Assembly (NCBI RefSeq): GCF_002940685.1
Contig: NZ_PNFP01000014.1
Span: 1 to 64,000, forward strand
Origin: Ensifer adhaerens
GTDB lineage: Bacteria > Pseudomonadota > Alphaproteobacteria > Rhizobiales > Rhizobiaceae
Direction of reading: 5' to 3'
Length of the DNA: 64,000 nucleotides
The position numbers were made by a program, and so were the translations under genes. This document shows positions 17,688 to 26,460 of this stretch, in pieces. The notes beneath the pieces are model-generated. The model was given only the letters and a program-made list of their open reading frames with translations, was not told the DNA's origin and ran no database searches. Within the stretch, counting starts at the first letter, position 1. Each line of letters begins with the position of its first letter.

Positions 17688-17918
17688 CTACTTGTTCAGT
17701 CGCACGCCAGGTCCGCCGCTACCTGTGTAATCGCCGTCAAGGAAGGTTATGCCGGCGTGTTCGAAGACGGAACGAATGTCAGCGACGGTGCGCGGTTTGA
17801 GGCCTTCACCCCGTTCGAATCGAACGATGGTGTTGGTGGAGACCGTCGCCGCTTCAGCCAGCTCCTTGACGCTCATTTGAAGCGCTATTCGAGCCATTCT
17901 GCATTGAACCGGCAACAA
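17688..17918 (-). CDS. Small XRE-family helix-turn-helix protein
   Basis: 76 residues, nearly all one Cro/C1 HTH: RMARIALQMSVKELAEAATVSTNTIVRFERG, then TVADIRSVFEHAGITFLDGD, the form typical of short rhizobial and agrobacterial XRE proteins. TTG 17918 is chosen because GGAGAGG lies 8 bases upstream and it gives the family's start before RMARIAL. It is single-domain and likely binds DNA as a dimer. It diverges from the LysR at 18140 across 221 bases, and no target is obvious. A lone antitoxin-like regulator is an alternative. Confidence 0.8.
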   Translation of the reverse strand: MLPVQCRMARIALQMSVKELAEAATVSTNTIVRFERGEGLKPRTVADIRSVFEHAGITFLDGDYTGSGGPGVRLNK

Positions 17919-18139
17919 TATCGCCTCTCCATATCGATTTCGCCTTGACGTGGCGAATTTGACAGCCTATTTACAACCTCGGAGCGCAATATGACTCCAG
18001 GTGATTCTAACCGGACTATAGCGACCTAACGGTGCGTGCGCGAGCGTACGGCCGATCGCATGTTGTGTGCTTGTTTCGAGCGTAAGGGTTCGCTGAAGCA
18101 CCGGAACAACGCTGTTGTCGGTAGGTGTGGAGCGTAAGC

Positions 18140-19030
18140 ATGGAACTACGCCAGCTTTCCTATTTCGTAGCGGTGGCCGAAGAGCTCCACTTCAATCGTG
18201 CCGCGGCGCGGATGTGCATCGCTCAGCCGGCGCTAAGTGCACACATCCAGGCTCTGGAGAAGGAATTGGGTGTCCGATTGCTCGAACGGTCGACGCGTCG
18301 GGTCGAACTCACGCGGGCAGGGGAGGTGTTCTACGATCGGGCGGTGCGGATCATTGGTGATGTCGGACTGTCGATGGACGTGGCGCGGTCTGCAGCCGGC
18401 AAGGCGGCGAGGACGATCAAGATCGGAACCGTGTATCCGGCGACCATAGGGGTGTTGCCAGCGTTTCTTTCGCGCATCGGCCGGAAGTTTCCGGAGGTCG
18501 CGTTGCATGTCACGAGCGGTTCGACCAGCGACATCATCCGCTCGATCGAGAACGGCCAGATCAATCTCGGCTTCATCCGCCCGGTCGAAAACATCGGCTC
18601 CTTGCGCTTCTTTTCGATCGCGCATGAGCGCTACCTGTTGGCCGTCGAAAAGACGAGTCCACTGGCTCTACGAAGCGAGATCGATATCGAGGACCTGAGG
18701 GGTGAGAAGATCATCGCCTTTTCCCGCCAGAACCTCTCCTATTCGGAGCGCTATTTCTCCGAGATGTTCGAGACCCATGGGTTAAGCGGGAATATCGCGT
18801 ACAGCTGTGATGATACCTTCTCGCTGGTGTCATTGGTCTCCGCCGGCCTTGGCATCGGCTTTGCGCCGGAATGGACGAAGGACCTCCCGAACCGTGGTTT
18901 CGAGCTCCGGCCCGTGCGCGGTGTCGATCTGAAGATCGGGCTCGGCGTCGCCTGGAACAAGGACGACCCGACGGCGGCGAGGGACGATGTTATCGATATC
19001 GCCCGGTCGTTGTCGCGGCCCGGAAGGTGA
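18140..19030 (+). CDS. LysR-family regulator, orphan
   Basis: 296 residues from ATG 18140. The HTH is textbook: MELRQLSYFVAVAEELHFNRAA, then QPALSAHIQALEKELGVRLLERS. The effector domain (IKIGTVYPATIGVLPAFL onward) resembles the BenM/CatM/CbbR branch, which senses aromatic breakdown products. No divergent metabolic gene adjoins it; the neighbour is a small XRE gene. A relic at 29150-29238 encodes almost the same C-terminus (DD-I-IDIARSL-RPGR) next to an intradiol-dioxygenase-like gene, so the original target may have been that enzyme before rearrangement. Confidence 0.9.
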   Translation: MELRQLSYFVAVAEELHFNRAAARMCIAQPALSAHIQALEKELGVRLLERSTRRVELTRAGEVFYDRAVRIIGDVGLSMDVARSAAGKAARTIKIGTVYPATIGVLPAFLSRIGRKFPEVALHVTSGSTSDIIRSIENGQINLGFIRPVENIGSLRFFSIAHERYLLAVEKTSPLALRSEIDIEDLRGEKIIAFSRQNLSYSERYFSEMFETHGLSGNIAYSCDDTFSLVSLVSAGLGIGFAPEWTKDLPNRGFELRPVRGVDLKIGLGVAWNKDDPTAARDDVIDIARSLSRPGR

Positions 19031-19480
19031 GGGAGCCCGGTCCTCTCCGAGAGAATTCGAACACCCACAAAATGAATGAGCCTCCGCAGGGGGCGGAGGC
19101 TCATTCGAGGCGCGCTTCTCTTGAAATTGTGGAACTGCGCGGCAATAAAACCAGCACGAAACTCTTCTCTTACGTGTGCTTTTTGGTTGCGCAATTACAA
19201 GTGTATTGTCGCAATTGCGACGACTGAAAGCAATGAATTTCTAGAGGATTTGACTAATCAATTCGAGTTTTAGGCAGCGGTCAGAAATGGTCCACCGGAA
19301 ACTGAGCCTTCCGGTCTGTCTCCCTAGGCAGGGCAGGAACCCTGCCTCAAAGCCTGCGGGCGAGCAAAGGCCGACGACCTGAACGATCGGTGAGCGCGCG
19401 TGGGATATTTGAGCGCGGCGCCTCGTACCGGCACATCGAATATCCCGACGGCTGCCACCGTGCGCCAGGTTCTAAGTGCA
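19031..19480. other. Gene-free stretch after LysR
   Basis: About 450 bases with no supported gene. Apart from the hairpin at 19074-19106, the sequence is AT-rich at 19,190-19,290 and then enters the repeat that recurs at 35 kb. Confidence 0.4.
19074..19106. terminator. Long hairpin downstream of LysR
   Basis: Perfect 14-base stem (GAATGAGCCTCCGC and its complement) with a 5-base loop, 43 bases after the LysR stop. No T-run follows on the plus strand; on the minus strand ATTTTG follows. Likely a transcription end or bidirectional attenuator. Confidence 0.55.
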
Positions 19481-19900
19481 AGTCGGGACGATCGCCATAC
19501 CTCAAACGATTGATTTCGAACGATTTTGGGGTGCAAAGTCGGCTGAGGCTTGTGCGGAGGATGGCGCGGCAGCGTGGCGCTTCTGTACTACTCGAGCGAT
19601 CGCTTCCGAGGCATCTTGATGCTTTTGTGCAGGTTGACGGTTTCGCCGATGGGGGTCGCCGTGATCGTCTTGATCTGTTCGGCCAGAGCCGCAAGCTTTT
19701 GTGCAAGGTGTTGAAGCTCGGCCGCGGAGTTCGTGCCCTTTGGGGCATCTTCTACGCTACGTTCGTGCACGCTCTCGTCCTTCTTTCCGTTGGACTTGGG
19801 AGTTCAGTATATTTCCATGTCTGCATATAAGGCTACAACGTATCGCGATTATTTTTCCGATTTTGTCGCGGCGAGCCAAACCGCACCCAGACCTTGATTA
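19480..19900. repeat. Dispersed repeat carrying a small gene, copy 1
   Basis: About 420 bases similar to 35120-35560. Both contain the small gene (19588-19770 here), the same leader, including CATATAAGGCTACAAC, and a GTCGCGGCGAGC block. Copy 2 then joins directly to a toxin relic, whereas here about 350 unrelated bases intervene. Divergence is moderate and scattered, so the duplication is old. Confidence 0.6.
19588..19770 (-). CDS. Small 60-aa protein, repeated at 35240
   Basis: GTG 19770 has AAGGA 7 bases upstream. The protein is a charged helix (AAELQHLAQKLAALAEQIKT), probably a coiled coil, then ATPIGETVNLHKS and a basic tail. The copy at 35240-35422 differs at about a quarter of positions, mostly in the tail, while LAQKLA-x-LAEQIKTI and TPIGETV are kept. 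This conservation, with a shared start and ribosome site, suggests selection on the protein. No family is recognised; the length and helix recall small DNA-binding or toxin-neutralising proteins. Confidence 0.55.
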   Translation of the reverse strand: MHERSVEDAPKGTNSAAELQHLAQKLAALAEQIKTITATPIGETVNLHKSIKMPRKRSLE

Positions 19901-20291
19901 CGAGACGGGCCGCAACACCCTTCGCACCTTCTCCAAGATTTCGTCGAGTGTCGCCATCACCCGGTTCACCTGGGAGAACATGGCAGCCGGCGTTGGGCCA
20001 TACATGATGGTGTCATTTTCTCTGGTGGAGGAGAGGGCTACCAAGTGGGCCACCGTGCGTTTGCGCAGCACGAGCCCAGCATCGATGGCTATCCTGGACC
20101 GCTCGCCAAGATCCTATTGAAAGCTGCAGATCGTTTTGTGGTCGAGCCATTTGGCAAGCAGGAGCGCATCCAGGTAGAGTTCAACAGAATGCAGAGCCAG
20201 AAGGCGAACCGGAAGATGCGCGGGTTTTGGTGAGGTGCCACCAACCTTGACAGTCGCGTCTTTACACTGCGCCGCCAGTGCCAATGTGTCG
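19901..20291. other. Gene-free stretch before the toxin-antitoxin locus
   Basis: About 390 bases in which I see no gene with a plausible start and protein. The open frames on both strands lack ribosome sites and have random-looking composition. Confidence 0.35.
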
Positions 20292-20615
20292 CTAGGACAG
20301 TATCTCTAGGCCGTGTTTCCGGACGATCGAGAGCAGCTTCAATGCGGGGCCACTCGGCCGCTTCGCGCCCGTTTCCCATTTTTGCACTGTCGACTCGCTG
20401 GTGTTCAGGTAGCGGGCGAAGACTGGCTGGCTGACATGATTGTTCTCGCGCAGAGCCTTGATCTCGCTTGGCGTCAGCTCCTGCGGGATGGACAAGCAAG
20501 TCTCATCAAAGGTCTTCATGGTTTCCTTATCGATGGTGCCTGCCGCATACATGCCTTCAACGGCGCTATGGATCGCCTCAAAGGCATCGCTCTTGAACTT
20601 GCGCTTAGTCGTCAT
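20292..20615 (-). CDS. HigA-type antitoxin, XRE family
   Basis: 107 residues from ATG 20615, which overlaps the toxin's end by 11 bases, as in coupled TA operons. The N-terminal 50 residues form the toxin-facing region (MTTKRKFKSDAFEAIHSAVEG). The C-terminal HTH is TPSEIKALRENNHVSQPVFARYLNTSESTVQKWETGAKRPSG, the pattern of antitoxins paired with Gp49-like/HigB toxins. It would bind the palindrome at 20975-20989 with the toxin. It appears intact although the toxin is broken, so it may persist as an anti-addiction remnant. Confidence 0.85.
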   Translation of the reverse strand: MTTKRKFKSDAFEAIHSAVEGMYAAGTIDKETMKTFDETCLSIPQELTPSEIKALRENNHVSQPVFARYLNTSESTVQKWETGAKRPSGPALKLLSIVRKHGLEILS

Positions 20616-20965
20616 TGCAAATCTCCAGTAGGGCGCCGGTCTCGATTTCGGCGTCAAGCTCGGCCTGCGTCTTTCGCCGATAGAGTTCGGCAAGCTTCCG
20701 AAAGGCCAGGAGCTCGTCGTCATCGATGTTTGCGCGGGTCCTTCTTCGCGAACAGATAGGCGAACACCCAGTACTCACCGGCTTTTGCCAGAACGATCGA
20801 ACGATGCAGGTTGCCGTTGAGCCGCTTCTTGAACACGCCGCCACCGAGATCGTCAGCCTGTCCGCGCGCGAATTGCTCAATCGCCCTGCAAAGGGCCTTG
20901 TCGGGGATCCGCGCCTTCTTCGCTGCCTTGGAAAACCAGGCCGTTTTGAAAGTCCGTTCTGACAT
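20605..20965 (-). pseudogene. RelE/HigB-type (Gp49-like) toxin with one-base frameshift
   Basis: From ATG 20965 the reading is MSERTFKTAWFSKAAKKARI, then the core DDLGGGVFKKRLNGNLHRSIVLAKAGEYWVFAYLFAKKD, a typical mRNA-interferase fold of phage-derived Gp49-like toxins. The frame then slips at about 20,737: one C too many in GACCCGCGC. In the next frame the expected tail follows (RANIDDDELLAFRKLAELY...ICNDD) and ends inside the antitoxin start. The total of 361 bases is 120 codons plus one. Unless slippage occurs, the product lacks the last about 43 residues and is probably inactive. Confidence 0.75.
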
Positions 20966-20974
20966 CGCTTTATA

Positions 20975-20989
20975 TAGCACCAGGTGCTA
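20975..20989. promoter_or_regulatory. Toxin-antitoxin autoregulatory palindrome
   Basis: TAGCACC-A-GGTGCTA, perfect 7-base arms, 10 bases before the toxin start and overlapping the TATATA that would be its -10. This is the standard place for antitoxin repression. A decayed version (TAGCACTAGGAGCTGT) precedes the relic at 28.3 kb. Confidence 0.65.
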
Positions 20990-21037
20990 CAACTATCAAG
21001 TTGCCGGAAAAAGTTGGGAGACTACGCTGCTTCCCCT

Positions 21038-21560
21038 AGAGACCTTGCAGGTTCGGACGCACCAGACGGAACGGCTTCGAACCGAAGAATGAGGAGTTCG
21101 CATTCTTTGAAGGCGTTGGAGGGGATCAGAACTTCCCAACCGCTATCGCGATCGCACCAGCGGATCTCACCACGCTTCATGTCTTCAAGACGACGCTCTG
21201 ACGTCGGGAAATGCCCCCGTGGGCAAACAAGCAGTTGCGTGAGGTTCTTCTGGCGCAGACCGAGATGGAGGCAAAGGCGCAGCATGAGGAAGGATCGAAC
21301 CGCTTCGGCCGCCGACCGCGGGTAGCGATCCTGATCCGGCATGCGCGGGATGATTTCATCGGTGATCTTGCGGTACTCGGCGAGCGGTCTGTCAGACTCA
21401 AGCACGGACATGATCGGCTCGAAGGGGTCGCGGTGCACACGCGCGCCGGCGGATGTTTGCGGTAAAGGATCAAGCTGGAGAGGTAGGACTTTATGTTCTC
21501 CAGGGTGCGCCTGGAAACAAGGGGCGCGATGCAGATATCGCAGAAGTCACATCCTACGTT
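21038..21560 (-). pseudogene. Broken tyrosine-recombinase-like integrase fragment
   Basis: The minus strand reads, in one frame from about 21,560, CDFCDICIAPLVSRRTLENIK, ILYRKHPPARVHRDPFEPI and then LRLCLHLGLRQKNLTQLL, whose R-x-K-N-L matches the first catalytic Arg box of tyrosine recombinases. DMKRGEIRWCDRDSGWEVLIPSNAFK follows. A slip at about 21,105 then leads to NANSSFFGSKPFRLV and a stop at 21038, before any H-x-x-R or catalytic Tyr. No start codon or start region is preserved. It is a remnant of a phage- or plasmid-type integrase. Its presence beside a decayed TA locus marks an old mobile insertion. Confidence 0.55.
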
Positions 21561-21599
21561 TGGAGGAGAGGCGTCCGTTCAGGTGTCTTAAAACTCGGC

Positions 21600-22030
21600 T
21601 GGCCCTCTCGGCCCGAACCGCGAAAGCCCGGTTCCCTCGCCGGCAGCAAATTCTGCGGTTCGCCAATGACCTCGCCCTGAGGGCTGCCGATGCGATCGGT
21701 GTTACCGTGCAGGAAATCGCGGTCCGCGCGTCCTGCGCAGACCTGTTCACACGGGCTCAACAACATGAGGGCCTTGCCGTTCGCAGCGAAAGCCTCGAGG
21801 GCGGCGTCGGCTTCTAATGCCCCACGGCGATGGGCACCCTCTCGGCGTCGCTGGCTTCAGGCACAGACAACAGCCTGCACGCTCTCCTCCAAATGAGTGA
21901 GGCGGAGCCTGCTGTCGATGACGTAGATTTGGGACGTTTTAAACGCTGCGAGAACACAACCGACTTCAATAGAGGATGGGGAGTCGACGTTCGCGGTTCA
22001 GCATTCGCAATTTCGGGCATGGAGGAACAC
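21600..22030. other. Gene-free stretch
   Basis: About 430 bases between the integrase relic and the exported protein. Several open frames exist on both strands, but none has a ribosome site or recognisable protein. Confidence 0.35.
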
Positions 22031-22312
22031 ATGAAACGCATACATCTTATCCTGGGCGCAATGTTGCTTGCACCTGCCACGGCGAGCGCGCAGTGCGTCG
22101 AAGTAGTGAGAATTGGCAACAATCACGGCTTCTACAATGGCTGCAACGCGCCGGTGATGATCGGATACACGAGTGACTATCTCGGGAAAGGAACGGTCGG
22201 ACCGCTTCGCTCCGGAAGCCAGGAAGTCACAGCAACTCCAGCGACATACGACATTTCGTACAGAGTCTGTTCCTACGACGACTGGAAGCGTAATGCCTGC
22301 AGCGTTCAATGA
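22031..22312 (+). CDS. Small exported Cys-containing protein
   Basis: 93 residues; GGAGG lies 5 bases before ATG 22031. Residues 1-21 are a clear Sec signal (MKRIHLILGAMLLAPATASA, then Q). The mature about 72 residues hold four Cys (QCVEVV, NGCNAP, RVCSYD, NACSVQ), so two disulfides and a compact periplasmic or secreted domain are likely. The pattern NHGFYNGCNAPVMIGYTSD recalls small proteins of the DUF-type beta-sandwich group, but no function is known. It leads a pair with the exported protein at 22421. Confidence 0.7.
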   Translation: MKRIHLILGAMLLAPATASAQCVEVVRIGNNHGFYNGCNAPVMIGYTSDYLGKGTVGPLRSGSQEVTATPATYDISYRVCSYDDWKRNACSVQ

Positions 22313-22420
22313 CGCTTGAACATGATACCCCCCACGCTCACTAAAGCTATCCGTGCGGCCAGCCTCGTGATCCGGCTTGACGGATGCGGTGGCACACGGA
22401 GACCTCATAAGGGACAGCGA

Positions 22421-23092
22421 ATGAACTCGGTGCAGACAATACTCGCAGCTTTTGCCATCTCCTCTACAGCTTTTTCCGCCGGGCCTTCCTTGGCTGCGGA
22501 GTGCGACTTTCAGAAGCCGATCGGGAGTTGCAGGGGCCGCATAACACTGGATAAGATTGGCGGGTCCAAGCCGAGCTATTCCGCGGAGATAACAGTACGC
22601 AGCTCGGCTGCGTCGTGTTCCAAGGTGGAATACTACCTGGACAACACACCGCATTCGACAGTGCTGAAGAACAGTAGCTCCGCCCACGAGAGCCTCTTCG
22701 ACGCGAAGCCGATTACCAGGAAGAACATTCAAATCGAGCGATGCACCCGATATGCCGAGGTACCAGCGGATGCCGGACGAGATTCTGCATCCGGACCCGA
22801 GTTCTTTCGGGGTCATTGGTCCGGGTCGGCGGGAATCCTCGTTTTTCGCGGACCGGTCGAGGTGACGATCAAAAGCGTCAGCGGAAATCGTGCTTCTGGG
22901 TTCACATACTTCCCTCGAGACGGTTCCCGTGAGGAAATCGTTGGAACGATTAACGGTAATGCGCTCAGCTACAGCTATACCAACGAACTGGGGACCATGC
23001 ACATCACGCTGACAAGGAACGGGCCGAACAGCCTTGGATATCGCGGTGTCGATGACGCGGCCGTCATCACGGGAAGCTTGACCCGGCGCTAG
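22421..23092 (+). CDS. Exported protein, 223 aa
   Basis: ATG 22421 follows AAGGGA; an in-frame ATG at 22316 would hide the signal peptide. Residues 1-28 are a Sec signal (TILAAFAISSTAFSAGPSLAA). The mature part opens with ECDFQKPIGSCRGRI and has Cys at about 31, 40, 67 and 107. The C-terminal half (about residues 125-223) is a beta-rich domain with PEFFRGHWSG, VTIKSVSGNRASGFTYF and GNALSYSYTNELGTMHITLTRNG, like lipocalin-style or carbohydrate-binding sandwich proteins. No enzyme motif is evident. It probably shares an operon with 22031 (108-base gap) and is followed by a hairpin at 23149. Confidence 0.7.
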   Translation: MNSVQTILAAFAISSTAFSAGPSLAAECDFQKPIGSCRGRITLDKIGGSKPSYSAEITVRSSAASCSKVEYYLDNTPHSTVLKNSSSAHESLFDAKPITRKNIQIERCTRYAEVPADAGRDSASGPEFFRGHWSGSAGILVFRGPVEVTIKSVSGNRASGFTYFPRDGSREEIVGTINGNALSYSYTNELGTMHITLTRNGPNSLGYRGVDDAAVITGSLTRR

Positions 23093-23501
23093 AGGTGGCG
23101 ACGAACCGCGAGCGCAAGTCGCGGAGATCTTCGCAGTTGCACTTACTCTGAGATTCTCAGCCCACAGAATCTCAAATTAAATGCCAACCAAGAAAAGTAC
23201 GGCCGCATTCTTGCGTTCAAGTTCCAAACGACACTCAGGCATGTCTTCGGTTCGATCTACAAAGGGGCGCCTTGCAGCACTGTCTGGCGGCTGTCGGCCG
23301 CTGCTGGTGATTGGTTTGCGGATTAGAACGCGGGGGGCCACCCCATCGCCTACATCTCAAAGATTCATAGAACTGGACCGGCGACCATATCTCGGACAGG
23401 CGTCAGGGCAGTTGGACGACGCAGTACTCTGCACATCGATCGGCGTACGGATGAGGCGATGTCGGCGACTCACCATGATCGACGGTGGAAAATTTACTCA
23501 A
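23093..23501. other. Gene-free stretch
   Basis: 409 bases between convergent genes; a frame at 23181-23549 has no support. Only the hairpin at 23149-23174 is notable. Confidence 0.4.
23149..23174 (+). terminator. Hairpin downstream of the exported-protein pair
   Basis: TGAGATTCT-8 bases-AGAATCTCA followed by AATTAAATG. The 9-base perfect stem 57 bases after the stop at 23092 fits a terminator with a weak tail. Confidence 0.5.
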
Positions 23502-24611
23502 TCAATCCGCTTTAGCATTACCCGACACGGCGTTGATCAGAGCAATTAGCTCAGTCTGGCGGTGCGTTCCGGTCTTGTCGAAGATCGATCGAAGATGTGT
23601 CCTCGCCGTTTCGTAGCTAATCGATCTAGCCGTCGCCGATTGCTGTAGCGAGAGTCCCCCGGCCAAGCTCATGGCCAATGTAGCCTCTGCTTTGGTCAAG
23701 CCGAGCACTTGGGAAAGCACGGCAGGATCTGTTTTGGAACGCGGATTGAGATCTTCAATCAGACATACGCCGACTGAATGGCTGAAGACATCCGGAATAG
23801 CGCCGCCAAGCCGTTGAATCCGAAGAAGTAGCGGTCTTTGGTGTTCTCTTTCAATCAAGATTGGCTGGTTGTCCTGGGGCTGCAGCCAACCAGTCCCGAG
23901 CACAGCTTGCATACGCTTTCGAATCTTGGCGGTTTGCTCACTCTTGCCGGTGCGGAGCTCGTTTTGAAAGACGGTCAGGTGACTTCCCATGCTCTTGGAG
24001 GCCTCAGCATTGATCGCTGTCACCTTGCCATGCCTGTTGAAGAACACAGCCCCAATCGTAGCCTTGTCGAACGCTTCGACCATCCCTTCTACCTTGGATG
24101 CCGACATGTTCTTCATGATGGTCGTCGAGACCATCAGCCTGTCGCGCATCAATCCGAAAATACTCTCATGCTCAGTGTCGAAAGGATCCTCGTCCATCTT
24201 TCGATGCAGCACGAAGCATGTGAGGTCGTCTCCGCCGTTGAAGCCGACGATGCAAGTCCGCCCCAGACCGAACTTGGACTGGGCGCGATAGTATTCCTCG
24301 GTCTCGAATTGGGTTCTGGAGGTGTAGTGCTGCTCGAGAACCGTCCCTCGGGCAGCCAGAATGGGAAACCCACGGGTTCGCCATTCTTTCTTGTCCCAGC
24401 CGCCGTCAAAATATCCTTCGAGTGCAGGCAGCAGGCTGTCGGTTGAGATTAGACCACCCGGGAATCGTCCTTTGACGGGCACAATGTTGACCCCGAATGC
24501 GCTGGTTGCATCTGCAACGCCCTGAAGGATCTCCGGCCAAATCGCCGGATTGAACGCGGCCTCAAGGGTCCGGTCCAGCGCTCGATCGAGTTTGTGTAGA
24601 TCAATGAGCAT
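23502..24611 (-). CDS. LuxR-family HTH regulator
   Basis: 369 residues. The C-terminal 65 form a LuxR/GerE HTH: VLGLTKAEATLAMSLAGGLSLQQSATARSISYETARTHLRSIFDKTGTHRQTELIALI, with the typical T-x-x-E...A-x-S...T-x-R-x-H-L-x-x-I order. The N-terminal about 300 residues have no acyl-homoserine-lactone domain signature; VEAFDKATIGAVFFNRHGKVTAIN looks like a PAS-like segment at about 185-215. Such proteins are common orphan regulators in rhizobia. No gene next to it is a clear target. It lies 85 bases after the Sel1-repeat gene and may be co-transcribed with it. Confidence 0.85.
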   Translation of the reverse strand: MLIDLHKLDRALDRTLEAAFNPAIWPEILQGVADATSAFGVNIVPVKGRFPGGLISTDSLLPALEGYFDGGWDKKEWRTRGFPILAARGTVLEQHYTSRTQFETEEYYRAQSKFGLGRTCIVGFNGGDDLTCFVLHRKMDEDPFDTEHESIFGLMRDRLMVSTTIMKNMSASKVEGMVEAFDKATIGAVFFNRHGKVTAINAEASKSMGSHLTVFQNELRTGKSEQTAKIRKRMQAVLGTGWLQPQDNQPILIEREHQRPLLLRIQRLGGAIPDVFSHSVGVCLIEDLNPRSKTDPAVLSQVLGLTKAEATLAMSLAGGLSLQQSATARSISYETARTHLRSIFDKTGTHRQTELIALINAVSGNAKAD

Positions 24612-24696
24612 AGGCGGCAGGAAACTCGGGAAGTTGTATTTCAGAACAACCTACACAAGAACTCAGAAAAGAAAAGTGCCTCCACCTGCACCGATT

Positions 24697-26403
24697 TCAT
24701 TGCACCGCAGTCACCCGCTCCTGGCACATAGCATCGACGGCTGCTAGTGAACCCGTTCCAAATTTCCCGTCGACCGGTCCTTTGTAGGCGTAGAGGTGAG
24801 CGAGTCTCGATTGAAGCGCCTTCAGGAAATCTCGAGGCCATTCGTTCCAGTTAGTTTTGAACGTGCTGCACACATCGTCACTTTCAGCCATCGCAAGTTC
24901 CTGAAGATCCACCGCCAGCCACGTGTCTTTCTTCACTCCCATTCCCCGCGCAAAAAGGATGGCAAGGTTTGAATTGCCCCATTGTTCTCCCGCTGCCCCA
25001 GCCTTCTCATACCAGCGGCCGGCCTCGACGTAGTTCAGCTTGGTGCCACTTCCTGAGCCGTATAGCAGGCCGAGTTGGTTCATCGCATGGGCATTGCCAG
25101 CGTCAGCTGCTTTTCTAAACCAAACCAGAGCTTCTTTCGGATTTTTCTCAACGCCCATGCCATCGCGGTATCGCTCCGCGACCGTGCTCATTGCCGACGA
25201 GTCGCCCGCTTCTGCACCTTTTTTATGCCACTCGAATGCAGCGCGGTCGTCCCGAGGCGACAAGCTTTCGTAGGCGTATGCCACCCGCCAGTGAGATTTT
25301 TCGCCCTTTTCGACCGCTTGTTGGTAGTATTCTATCGCACGTTGGATGTCCTTCTCCACGCCCTCGCCGCTCTGATACAGCTCGCCCATAGAGGTAAGTG
25401 CACTATCGTCGCCGAGTTCGAAGGCCTTCTGGTACCAGGACATCGCCTTGGTGAAGTTCTTCTCGGTGGTTTTTGAGAATCTGTAGATCCTTGCCAGCGC
25501 CTCGGCCGACGTGGCATCACCGCGTGACACGCCACGTTCCAGCCATTTGATCGTCTCACCTACATTGCCTTCAACTTGGTAGTGACCGGCAATTCGCAGA
25601 CACACTTCTGGGAACTGTTCGGATGCGAGCTGGTACCATTTCACGGCTTCGGCTCGGTCTTGAGGGGCGCCCATGCCGTCGTAGTAGGCGTCGCCCAGGC
25701 GCTTGTAGGCAGCATGCTCTTTTAATTCGGCGGCTTTTAGATACCATTTGAGAGCAATCGCATCGTTCTCATATCCCACGCGATACACGTCGCCCAATAG
25801 GAGAAAGCTTTCTGCGGTTTCCACGCCAGATATCCAGTGGACTGCCTGGTCCAGATTCCTTGAAGGCTCTTCCATAAAATACCTGCCAATCTGCAAGGCG
25901 GCATGAGCATCGCCCTGGATCGCGGCGAGTTTGTAGATCTCAACCGCTTTTTCTTGATCTTTCACCGTACCCGAACCCGACATGTACGCGTCAGCCATAC
26001 GGACGGTCGCACGCGCGCTTCCGAGCGTATGGGCCCGGTCAAAATAGTAGAAGGCCCTGGAGTGATCTCCGGCTTCATATAAGGCTCTGCCCGCCTGATA
26101 GTTCAATCTGGCGTTTTGCGGGTCGTTCTCGACAGCAACAATACAGGGTGGCACAGCGGTTACCGAAACCTTCGCTTCCCCTTTTATCGTAGCGGGTTTT
26201 TGTTTGTCAGCAGGATCTGCGGAAAGCAGATCGCACGCCGCCATGGCATCACCCGGTGGCTCCTGTCGAGCGGCAGGCTTGGTCAGTTCATCCGGTCCTA
26301 TTTGCGCGGGTTGGCCATGTACATCAATAGCTGGCAGTGCCATCAGCACGGATGCGATCGAGATCAGACGAATACCATTGAGGGCTGAGGCTTTGCGGAT
26401 CAT
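24697..26403 (-). CDS. Exported Sel1-repeat (SLR) protein
   Basis: 568 residues from ATG 26403; an upstream in-frame start at 26457 would mask the signal (NGIRLISIASVLMALPAIDVHG). After a polar linker with Cys at AACDLL and VPPCIVAV, about ten Sel1 repeats of 36-38 residues run from residue about 100 to 525. Good examples are ARATVRMADAYMSGSGTVKD, AAYKRLGDAYYDGMGAPQD and AHAMNQLGLLYGSGSGTKLN. The end (GPVDGKFGTGSLAAVDAMCQ) resembles a half peptidoglycan-binding motif. SLR proteins act as periplasmic scaffolds for complex assembly or signalling, like rhizobial ExoR, but this one is much larger. It is followed by the LuxR gene on the same strand. Confidence 0.85.
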   Translation of the reverse strand: MIRKASALNGIRLISIASVLMALPAIDVHGQPAQIGPDELTKPAARQEPPGDAMAACDLLSADPADKQKPATIKGEAKVSVTAVPPCIVAVENDPQNARLNYQAGRALYEAGDHSRAFYYFDRAHTLGSARATVRMADAYMSGSGTVKDQEKAVEIYKLAAIQGDAHAALQIGRYFMEEPSRNLDQAVHWISGVETAESFLLLGDVYRVGYENDAIALKWYLKAAELKEHAAYKRLGDAYYDGMGAPQDRAEAVKWYQLASEQFPEVCLRIAGHYQVEGNVGETIKWLERGVSRGDATSAEALARIYRFSKTTEKNFTKAMSWYQKAFELGDDSALTSMGELYQSGEGVEKDIQRAIEYYQQAVEKGEKSHWRVAYAYESLSPRDDRAAFEWHKKGAEAGDSSAMSTVAERYRDGMGVEKNPKEALVWFRKAADAGNAHAMNQLGLLYGSGSGTKLNYVEAGRWYEKAGAAGEQWGNSNLAILFARGMGVKKDTWLAVDLQELAMAESDDVCSTFKTNWNEWPRDFLKALQSRLAHLYAYKGPVDGKFGTGSLAAVDAMCQERVTAVQ

Positions 26404-26460
26404 TGCAGAGTATGCGTCCTGTGTGGTGTTAGTGGTCGCTGCAGGGTCGGCGCGCAAATA

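Noticed and set aside
23181-23549. Plus-strand ORF
   Set aside because: Contains no recognisable domain, has no ribosome site and overlaps the LuxR gene's end.
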